Shown one piece after another: positions 44,301-56,300 of a DNA stretch of 64,000 nucleotides. The translations under genes were made by a program, and so were the position numbers. The stretch is taken from assembly GCA_024195265.1 (NCBI GenBank), contig JAJLRJ010000011.1, positions 22,526,212-22,590,211 on the forward strand. Direction: 5' to 3'. The notes under the pieces are model-generated. The model had not been told where the DNA came from. It saw only the letters and a list, made by a program, of their open reading frames with translations, and searched no databases. Positions within the stretch are counted from its first letter, which is position 1, and each line of letters starts with the position of its first letter. Source of the DNA: Dendrophyllia cribrosa. Its lineage: Eukaryota > Cnidaria > Anthozoa > Scleractinia > Dendrophylliidae.

Positions 44301-47300
44301 CTACAATGACCAAACAAACAAATTCATTCTCCATTTGTGTTATCCCTTAAGAATTAAAGGGGCTATGTCGCGAGGTTTCGCCTAATTTTAGTAACTTTAA
44401 TTTACACTTTTATCTGTCAAAATTCTTTTGTTCGCTGATACGAAACAGGACTCGAAACGGAACCAGTGGTCACGTACACAAGAGCTATTGCTTGTTTTAA
44501 TCTAAGTCCAACAATTTAATCGCTCTTTTCTCAAGCGAAACAAAATCAGAAAAATGTTAGGTTTGTCTGTGGCGGTAAAGAAGTACAAAGCGAAGACTCT
44601 GGTACCATGTTAATATGCTGAAATGTACTATATTTAGCCAACAGAGAAGAAGAACCTTCGTCCTTGACATTCCATGGTCAACTGATTTCTATCGCTGCTC
44701 GTACATATTGAGATATTCAGCCGTACGATTTCAGAATCGGAAAAATAACCGGGCCAAAATGAAGACAAATAGATTATTTACATATGTGAAAAATCTGAGA
44801 CCATTTGGTGAACACAGCACTGCAGGATTTGAATGGATTGGACGATGATGGCGTAAACTTGAAAAACAGCCACTGGACGTTTTTCAAGATTGGAGCTTGC
44901 GTGACACCTCGCGACATAGCCCCTTTAAGTGGAGCACTGCAGTTGTGGTTAGGATGGAGCACTTGTGTGAAAATACCATTTCGTAAATTTTTGCCCATGA
45001 CTATACATGAATAAATACATTTTCTTTCTTTTTTTTTTTTGTACATTTGATTTGGCTGTCATTAGTAGCCGGCTGTTTTGGCTGGCCACTGCGATGAAGA
45101 TGACGAGCAAATCCAAGTTTAAAAAATTCAAAACAATCATGGGAGGTCAGTTCGAGTTAATGAGCATCTATTTTCCTTGAGTAGCCAACAATCTTTTTAT
45201 AGCTCAATGACAGCCCTGTTTAGGCCATTCTTGAATGAGAGCCCTTAAGCACTGTTTATTCACTAGTTATACACTATGATGATACAAAGTCTGAGAAGTT
45301 CTTACTTCTGGGCATCTGAAGCAGAAGCCTTGATGATGTCAGCAGGTTGAGGCGGTGGAATATATTTGAATGAGATTCCCTGCAAACAAAGTATTTTGAA
45401 AACATTAACTAATAACCAATGTCTAATATGTGGTGCTACAAATTAAGCAATCTAAACAAGTGTTTAACAGAATAATAGAATCAAACAGCATTTAACTCAC
45501 AGCTCTTTTTCCCACTGCACGTAGCTGTGCTTCTTGGTTTGGTTTATAAAAGACAATGCTGATTCCACTACGACCTGCTCTTCCTGTCCTTCCTGAGCGA
45601 TGTATGTATGTGTCAAGATCCTGCAAAAAAACAAAAATAATGGTCAATTGATTAAAGTACAGCGAAACGTCTCTTGCGGCCATATACTCATGTACATGTA
45701 TAAGTGTCCACTTGGGAGAGTTGCTTATATTGTTTAGTGATCAACAACAAATTTCTCCTAGTGATATGGATGCATAAAGGTCATGAGAATTAAGGATGTG
45801 ATCACCCAAGATGAATATAATTATACTCTTGATATTTTAACAACTTCTCCTCACTGTGCATCTGGGTGAGACTTGACAGTTGTCAAAATGATGGACTGCA
45901 ATGAGAATTAAGTTTATTCAGTCTTTATAAGGAGGCTAGAAAGGGTCTTCAGCTGCGTGTGGTGCGATGTGCACTCATCATGGATTGATGCACGCGTCAG
46001 CTGATTTTCTTAGCACATGCAGCTTACCGGAGATGACAATACTGCATAAAATCATGTGAACCACAGATAAATCATGCATAAAATATTCCTCTTCATCTCA
46101 AAAGTTTGTAAACAAACAGTATTTGATATTTCCTATCTTAAACAAAAGTTTGAGAAAAAATTATCAAGTGGAATTTTTTTTCTTTTTTGACAACAACCTT
46201 TTTGGAAATAATTGGATTTCCACCAGACAGATTTTTGTCATTGATAACGCCAAAAAGAAAAGAAAATTATTGGTGCTTTCGAAAATGAGAGAAAATCTAA
46301 TTGGTCACCGAATTAGTTTCAAAAAGATAATTAACGAAAACTGGTAATGGCTATGACATCATAAGCACGCTTGTATTGCCTGAAAATAGCAATGTATAGA
46401 TATCCAAAAGTTGTCCACATGATTGGTTGCATCATTTTTTTAATATTTCATCATTTTAGACACGCTTTTAAAAATAAGAAACCCTTACGAGCCTCCTTAA
46501 AATCGTGTCAGTTTTCAGGCCATTCAAAGCTGAGTCTAATGTGGCACCAATTAAAATCTAAAGCATGTTGTTTAATATTTTTGTAACCATAGGGAGCTGT
46601 CAGAAGACAAGACTAGTGTTTGGTTGGAAGCAGGGATGGAAATTGGCACTTGCCCACTCGCCCAGGTGGGTGTCAAATTTGTTTGGGCGAGTACAAATTG
46701 TTGAAAGGCACTTGCACAAATGGCGAGTGCTGTCAAAATTAAGTAACCTTCCAACCTAGGGCTGTGGAAGGCAGACCTTTCACTTTAAGGACAGCCTGAA
46801 ATCATCCCTAAGAGTCTTGCGAGTCTCCACCAAGTATGATAATAAGTATGATAGATTAGTACGGATGTTTTTTTTTTTGGTTACCTTTGGTGGCTCACTC
46901 TGCACAACAAGATCCACTTCTGGGATATCCAGACCTCTTGCTGCAACATCTGTGGCTACCAGACAACGCACCTTTCCATCACGAAAACTCTGCCAAGACA
47001 GTAAAACGGGTTAAATACATATGGATAAGTGGGAAAACAGAGTAAAAATACAGGTGCATATTAAAGTTAAGGGTTAAAGGGACACTGTCCTGGCTAAAAT
47101 ATCATGTTTTCATGATTATGACCATGAAGAGCTTAGCTCTAATCTCCACCATAGATTGTGTTGTAATGCCTTTATTATTACAGATGCAAACGCTTGAACA
47201 ACTTACTTTTAGCGTTATTTCTCTCTGTTCTTGGGGGATATCACCATGAAGAACTTGTACATCCTAAACATAAAGTAAAATAGTAAACATTAATTTGAAA

Positions 47301-50300
47301 TGTGGGATATTAAAAAAGATTATTTATTATATTTTTAATGCTCCACCTCACTTCTGCTTCAAACTTACACTCCTCCTCAATAGGCCTTTCTTAGAAACAC
47401 CATAATATTTTTCAATGTGCAGGTTTGGCCTTGCATGGACGCACTACATTTGTTAATTACATGTAGTTGTTTCAATTTCTCCTTTGTTTTTGTAAAACAC
47501 AATGTACAGAATTTTACAAAAAACAAACAAACATGAACCAGCTTGTGCTTGGTCATGAGCACAGTGTGTGCTGAAAATCTGACTTTTTAAAACAAATGGA
47601 AAGGAGGTTATAATTTAAAAAAAAAAAACAAGAGAAAAACTATGTTGTACTAGTAGATTTGTAGCTACATGTTCATGTAAATTACATTATTCTTAGTTTT
47701 GAGACAATGATATGTGGCACATGCAGCTTGTACCAAGAATGAAGGACATTTTAGCCAATTAACCTCCTGTCTATTAGGATAAACCTGCACTTGAAAAATA
47801 TAGTATTTTTGCTTTCGACTTGCTCTTCATCACTGATATTTGAATGAAAGGCTCCTCAAAGCTACTCTGAGTTAAAAAAAGCCACAGACATTTTTTTTGT
47901 CACACATCTAAAGTCACATAAATATACTTAAGAAACTAACCTGCTTTAAAATAGAATTCAAGGCCAAATTGTTTGCATCATTCTTTGTCTCAGTAAATAT
48001 AAGAGTTCTACTATGAGCACCGCAATAAACCTACAAAGCAAACAGCAAAATAATCAAAATTTTATAACACATACAGTCAATTCTCTCAGTGGACACCCAT
48101 GTAAGGTGGACACCCATGTAAGGGGAACATCCATGTAATTAAGCAGACATAAATGTAAAGTGGACATGCATGTAAGGTGGACACCCATGTAAGGCGGACA
48201 CCCAAGTAAGGCAGACACCCATGTAAAGCAGACACAAACGTAAGGTGGACACCCGTGTAAAGCAGACACCCATGTAAGGCCAACAACTCACTAAGGGGGA
48301 CATCAGTGCTTGACTGGTTTTGATCGAATTTCACTTGTTTGTCTGCAACTTAACTTCCTATACAGTCATGTATAACAGCTTACTAAGCTTAAAGCTAAGG
48401 CAGACAACCTTTTAAAGCAGACAGCTAGAGGGCATCTTTTCCTTATTTCTTGCACTTCCCACAATCTTAAAAATGCCATTCTATCACTGACAGTTTCTAT
48501 CTCACTCTCTCCTGGTTCACACTTCTCTTATCCTGGGTTCCAATTAAAATATTGGTGGTGAGCTCAGCTTTACCTTGAAAGTATCTGTGAATGGAATTCA
48601 GAAATGATCCTCTTAAGTGAAAAAGATACAAACCTGCACAATGTCACTTATTGTGGAGGCTCTGGCTTCATACGGACACTTGATGGCAAGATGCTAGAAA
48701 GAAAGAAAAACAGAAAACATGAAGAATTAAATTACAGTGTTAAGCTACTTGTGATGTCATAACTAGTTACCATAGGAATTAATTCTCACCAAACTTTGTC
48801 AAAATGTGTCTCAGGGATAGAAAACAGCTACCGAAGACGGCATGTACTGACAATAAATGCTTTTGAAAAAATCAGAGAAAATATTCTTAAGAGGGGTTGC
48901 ATCCACTCCTTAAGGCTACTGAACAGTTCTTTCATGAGCTGAGCAGTTCTTCCCCAATCTTTGGTACTGTTTATTATGCTGTGCAAGGCAATTCTTACAT
49001 TTTTAGTCTGTCTACATGTATATAATTCTAAAATGTGATCAATGCGATTTGATAATAAAGTCATTATTTATTATCATTCAGATAAAAACTGTTGGCACCA
49101 TTTTCATACATACTGCAGTACCATCTTGTTCTCTTACCTCCACTGTCTCTGAGGCTTTCAGTTCCTGGTCGCCAATAAGATCCACTATTTTCCTGTCTTC
49201 ACTCATGTATTTCTTTGCTGTTCTTAGAACCCAGGGAGGTAATGTTGCACTGAAGAGAAGGGTCTGAGGCTTGTTTTCATTGGCTGATGAACAGAATTAA
49301 AAGTTGTTAAAATTGTCACCTAAATGATCACAAAATTAAAATTATCTGTGACTACAACATTATTCATTAACATAACATTACTTACAGCCATTACGGTATG
49401 ATTCCTCTATGATATCCTCCACAGATTGAGCAAAACCCATGTCCAACATCCTGTCCACTTCATCAATAACAACATGTCTGCAAGATACATGTAATTATGC
49501 AGACCATTATTTCTCCATCTCAGTCTAGTGACTTGAGAGAGGCTTGCTATTATTACAGAGAGGGAACAAGGTGCACAAAAGGTGAACTCCACATGGTCCC
49601 CCCTCTTCCTCCCCTCCCTGGCTAAGGAATGGTTACCACCATTAAGGTAAGAGATTAGGTGCAAAGCTGTGGGAGGCAAGGTAAGGTGGTCTGGCTGGGA
49701 TTTGAACCTGAGATGTCCCTAATTTCTAAACCTAAAAGAATCCCAAGACTCACAAATTTCAGACCCCAAAAAATCCTTCGCACATGCCCATCAGTTTAAT
49801 ACTTGAGTATCCCCCATATGGGGTGAGGGGACTGGGGGCTAATCTGAGAGTCCCACAGCTGTAATCCACACATGTGTACTTACTTCAGCTGCGTGAGGTC
49901 AAGAGTACCATTAACCATGTGATCAAGGATTCTTCCAGGTGTTCCTACAACGACATCTAGTCCATCCCTTATCGCCTGAGCTGAAGAGATAACGAGGAAC
50001 AATTCAAACACAAGCCTATAACTTTAAGTCAAGATAACTGCAAGGATATAGAACCTGCAATTTCAAACAATCACACTACTTTTAATCTTTTCTCAATTGA
50101 CTATGAGTTGAGCACATGGTTCCGACTTCTGAGGATGTGGACAAAACTCTAAGGTACAGCTATGAATGAATGAAAATGAAAGCTTATGAATGATCAAAAC
50201 TTTCCGGCAGTGACACAGTTGGTTTTTCGGTAATTTGCAAATTAAAATAATTTTTTTAGTTCAATTTTAGATTTTAAGAGTCAGTACATTTGGCAGGGAA

Positions 50301-53300
50301 AATGACAGTGTCCTGGCTGACACTATATACCGGTAATATTATTGTGTTTCACGAGTATGGCTAACAGCTTGCTAGCTAGCTACCTTGTGGTCCATATGAG
50401 ACTCCTCCATACATGCAGTGCATAGTAAGACCTGACTTGAGAAAATCAAATTCATCTCCGACCTACAAGTAAAACAACCATACATCACATCTCAAGTCAA
50501 TAAATAAAGACAAATTTAGCAACAAACACTGTGACATCCCAGACATGATAGGGGAGCAACCAGAAGCCATTTTGTTTTACTTTACTGGTGCAACGTTTTG
50601 CTTCTCAACATAAATGAGAAATTTGATTTCTTTTATACTGCTTGGGACACAGACAAATTCTGGTTGTCATATGACATGTAAATCTGGGGACATCAAAGGT
50701 CTCCTTGACAGAGGTATGCTATACATGTACCTTCTGTACAGTATTTACAGAAGTTTGTAATGTTTCAACACAAATAAACAAATGCTTGACTTCAGAATAA
50801 AGATGTCTCACATTCAATAATAATATTGCACCCTGCAAAATTATCAATGTTTTTTTTTATGAATATGAATATATATAATAAATGTTTTCATCTGCTTAAG
50901 TTGATATAATGTAGCACACTGCGAGGATCACTAATTTTACCAATGGGTTTTTTGTTTGGCAACTGATCAACATGAGTATCATAACAATGAATGTAGTTAT
51001 TCATGTAAGTAACATTATCTCTTACCTGTTTGGCAAGTTCTCTGGTTGGAGCTAAAACCAAGACCTAAAAAATAAAGTTTGAATGTTGGCCATACTAGTC
51101 TCAGTAAGAACGATTTCTGGTTATAATAATTACTAATTACATTGTATCCTACTAAGAATGATATAAGTTGACCAAAGACTAACCACCTGGGACATAAAAT
51201 TTGGACTTTCATGATCAATAACTTTTGAAGAACAGTAGGTACAGTATATGGGAGCTAACCAAAGTTGGCAGTCTTCTAAGCATTTTTTAATAAGCATCAG
51301 AGTCAAAATAAGGAAAAGATAGGTGGCTTCCTGAGAAGTCAGAGCTTAGGTGGAACGTTCTAATGAAACCAAAGCATAAAATGCAAACTTCTATAAACAG
51401 TATTATTAATTAAGTATCACAAATTTAGTATATAATGTTTGCAAGTGCACACATGTATGATACATTTAAATGCAATTTCATACATCTTCATTTGCATTAA
51501 AACTAACAAGGCTTGGCCTACTGGTAAAGTTCCAGAATAATATTTACCTTTGGAGCTCGTCTTGGCTTTTTAGATAGATTTTCCAACTTGAGTTTTTCAA
51601 CTAATGGCAGGACAAATGAGAGCTGTAAAATAGGTGAAAACAACAACTATGAATCAGATGCTGCAATTTAAAATTTACAATATAATTATTTGACAAGTTA
51701 AAAGCCTGGGATTCCCTAGAAATAAAAGTTGTCAGATATGTTTTGGAAACTTTCCCAAATTTTTGCCTTCAATGTAATATGTTTTGTAATACAGAGTCAT
51801 GTACATGCCCTTGTAAAAATTTTAGTGGTATGTCACCGTGATCATAGTGCAATATTCTCTGCAATTGCAACATGGTTTTGGCCATGCGATGGCGATCATG
51901 GTGCAAAGTCACTGCCATCAAGGTTGGCTGTCATGACTTCAATATTGCTGCGCAATGTCACTGCGATGTTCACCACAATTGCACCAGCCAAAAATGCACC
52001 ACAGGGGTGTATGTACTGGAAAAAATAGGTCAACATGCATGAACATGAAAGAGATAGGATGGGTGAGTTCAAGTTATCCCAACAAACACACCTGGAGTTT
52101 TTACATGTATCCCATTATTATTATTTTGGCCTGCATATAAGGATTAAAACTGCATGGACATACCGTTTTTCCTGTTCCAGTTCCTAAGAAAAAACAAAAA
52201 ACAAGTTTTAAAAACTATAATTATTTTTGTCTAATTATTATTGTCCTACAGAATTTGGAGATGAACAGCAATAAACTATGTTAAGAGTAAAATAGAGATA
52301 CGGAACAAATCTCCCGGTCTTCCATACGGATCACCAAATCTCCTGGATAAAAGCGACTTTGGATCTTTTCTCTACAATAGGCTAAGAATTTAACCCAAAT
52401 TTTCCCAAAATCCCAAAAAAAATGCGGTCTTTCATCATAATCTTAACTTCACAAATGCTTTTTGGGTCTCAGGAATGCAGAAAATGGCACTTTTAGGGAG
52501 TAAAAAAAATTTCCGCACCCCCCCCCCCAGATGCTCACGATTATGTCGATGATTTCGATTATGTTAAAAAAATTCACCCTCAGAAAAAACTCCCTATTTT
52601 CAATCTCCAGATGTTGGCATCTCCGCTATGGGACTTTAGCTCTATTCTTGTTCAAACACTTCCTATTGTTTTAGCACTAGAATATGACCGCCGGTGAAAA
52701 CACTCTATATTCATTAAATTAAAAATTAAATATTTATTAACCCATTCACTCCTGAGAATTTTTACGTTTTTGAGCGATTTTCTGCATTCACACGCCCCAT
52801 AGGATTTCGTGACTCCATATTTAAAGTTACCATTGAAAGTGCTGCTGTTCTAAAACACTGAAGGCTCGAGTTTACTGGAAACGTCATTGTGACGATCTCA
52901 TTTTGCTTGGTTGATTTGCAATAAAGGGTCCAATATGAATTATCTACGATTTTTGGTAATTCACAGCCATTTTTCATCTTTAGTAGCTGCCTGATGAGCA
53001 TCATTAAGCTTGGAGGTAGTTCAGAGTCCACTTCTCAATGAAGCGAGTTAGGTGTTGTACTTCGTTTACGAATTTGGCTCGTTGCTCGTTGAACTGGAAA
53101 AATGGCCGCCTGGAAACGAAGTGGCCTTGGGACTCGACTCTGGATGAATTTCTCGACCTACCGCGGCATATTTTGGAAGTTGCGACCACAGGAGAATACA
53201 ACAAGCGCAAAATTTCGGCGGTGGGTTGGAGTGGCTGTGGACTTAGTATAAATATGAAATGTGTGCGGAAAGAATCGAGCGCTGTCAAAATTTTTGGCTT

Positions 53301-56300
53301 TTTCCCAGCATGCAGTGCGGTGGTGATATTGAAAATCGAGTCAAGGTCAGTATGCATTAGAACGAGAGGCTAAAGCTCGGCCTGAGCAACGAATAAGAGC
53401 AAAAAAATCACTGCTAAGCTAGGACTAGGACTGAATTTTGCTGTGAATGTTGACTTTTGGGTTTGCCATGATGATTTGGATAAAAAAAACTAAAGGCAAA
53501 AACGTGATTTTTGTTGTTTTTCTATGACGTTAAAAACGGTCATTTTTGTTATTGTCCAAATTCAAACGCTGATATTCTGCAAAAATCGCTGACTTTTTTG
53601 TGTTTATTGGGTATCTCAATTTGAGGGACTTTCTAGTCAATGCTCAGAACTGCTAGTTAGGGCAATGTTCGCGCGATTGAGAAAGTTGCAATTTTTTAAA
53701 GCAGTGGAGTATTGTACGGCCGGTTTTGGCCGGTGTAGGAGCGAATGGGTTAATCTTTGCCAAAATATTTACAAACCTACATTAAGTGATTAAACAAAGA
53801 AACAAACAAAATTAATGTATAGCTATATAATAGCGGGGAGACACCACAATATAACAACAGCTTGTGCAATTTTGTCTGGTGCTGTGACAAGGTGAATACA
53901 TTGCAGAAAGCACTCACTTGCTTGTCCAATTATATCCTGCCCATCATAAATGTAGTCAAAAGTTTCACTTTGGATGGGGAATAGATAGTTGATTTTTTTA
54001 TCTGCAATAAAGGGAATTAACTAATTAACATACAGTATTCCATTGGTACAACATGGGACTCTATTCTGATATGTTTAGTTTTCTTATTACAAATAAAAAC
54101 AAAAATTAGCCAAGAAAACTTAAAGTGCCTATAACCCTTACAGTGTGTAAATACATATTTTCGGAATCAACTCTTCGTATATTGAACAGTTAAATGGTGA
54201 AATATTTCTTGTTTTGAATGTCAAGTTATTGAGTTATGGAGATTTAAATTTACAAAATGCTAATTAGATGAAGTCAACCCGGGAATCATTTATTATACAA
54301 CTACTCGTTTTCACCTCCAAGTAATATTCTTTATGAATCAATTGACTATCAACAGTTTATTTTTAGTATTTATCAAATTAATTATCCTCAAGCTGTAAAC
54401 TGCGCATTGTAAATTGGTGTAGAAATAATGGCAAAGTCACGGGTTGATGTCATCTAATTAGCATTTTGTAAATTCAAATCTCTGTAACTCAATAATGCGA
54501 CATTCAAAACAAGAAATATTTCACCATTTAACAATTCAATGTGCGTAGAGTTGATTCTGAAAATATATACATGTATTTAAGGGTTATAGGCACTTTAATT
54601 ACATGTATATGAGAGGTATCAATTTTGCTGAAATATAGAAATTATATATATGTAAGTACATGTACATCATGAACACATGCATGGCCACTCATGCATCAGT
54701 CAAATCTAGCAGTGTCCATTTCCCTGCCCCCACACCTCAGGCATTAGTGAGACATTAGGCACTGGCCTCATCTCACAGAATCCCAGAGCTTCATTTCTGG
54801 TGAAATGTTTGTTACATGTAAGTTAAACAAAGACAAGAAATTTGTTGTGAACCAGCTCTAAAGAGTTCTAAAGAGGTCAGAATGAAAATATGGTAAATCA
54901 ATCTGTTCAGTCAATAGAAGAATATTGATAGAGGGAAAACACTTGCATTTCAGTGGCAAAAAAAAATTTTTTTGCCCCAAATTTACTTAAGCTGCTTTCT
55001 CCTTTCCAAAAATCCTAAGCTGACCTTTTAAAAATTTTCTACCCAAGATGACATTTTTTTATCCTGTTAAAAACAAAGGGCATTAAATTTTCTGATGTTA
55101 TGAAATTTTGAGGAGACATTTTACCAAATAAAACTTTAGTTTATAATTCAAATTAATTACAAATTTTTAAGGCAACTAAAGCCTTCCACACAGATATTTA
55201 ACAGAAACAATCTTTTGGTTGCACCTGTGAATTGATATATTCACAGGGACTTATATTTACATGTAGTACAGTATAACTGTGTTAATTTTGATAGGAATAG
55301 GTTGAACAATATAATTTTTATAGACATTTTCTTTTCTAACTCAATTTACATAATTTTCTAACCTTTGAGCCGCTCTACAGTTTCCTCTGACAACCGAAAT
55401 TTAGAAAAATCTCCCGAGTCTTTCACATCCAGGTCATCTTCCTGAGAATACAACACAACATCCAATTTCTTTTTACAGAAGTCAATCTGTTATCTAAATG
55501 ACAGCTTGTGAGAAAAAGGTAAACCATTGCAATTGTAGTGTAGACATTATATATTATCTTATCAGAAATGACAATGACAAAGAGTGAAGTCAATTGATTT
55601 TCTCAGTGTAACATTACATGTATATACCTTAACAGCAGGTCTCAAGAGAGACAATGCTCTAGGCAGCTGGCAATTCACAAGGCTTGGAAGCCTACGGAAT
55701 AAACCAGATTCCTTGCATTAGTTACAAATTGAACCAACAACATCATGGAGACATGTAGTGTACTTCTAACTTTTGACTCCGTGGACGAAATCCTATGGTC
55801 TGACCATTCAAACGAAACCTCTTCGGCAGTACTTTGCATGGTACCATTTGTATTTCAATATTTTACAAACTGAAATTTAGGATTTTTCTTGAATTTTGAT
55901 GTTTTGCACACTTAGGAGTTAAAGTGTTAAGACCTTTTCACTACCAGAGTCAAACATTGAGTCATATAATATTGTTCTAGCTTTTGAGTCCATGGATGAC
56001 ATCTTATGGTGTGACCATTCAAATGAAAGCCACTGAGCTGAGTACTTTCCTGTACTGAGTACTGTTTATTAGGGAACTTAAGATCGGCCTATGGGTATGA
56101 GATTGAGTGCAAGTAAGACTTTTCAAACCTAGTTTGCATGCTCCAGATTACCATTTTATCACACCAATTTTATACCTAGAGTCTCTTTATGTGTGAATAA
56201 TAAACTCCTTATGTGTGAATAATAAACTTGAACTTGAACTTAAACTTATCTTCTGGTCAGCGACAGGAAGGAGCGACAGGAAGGAGCGACAGCTTTAGGG

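Noticed and set aside
44121..44317. Plus-strand frames over the helicase GUCT exon
   Set aside because: Complement of a well-supported helicase exon.
48054..48334. Overlapping Cys/Leu-rich repeat proteins on the minus strand
   Set aside because: Translations of a 17-20-bp tandem repeat in a helicase intron.
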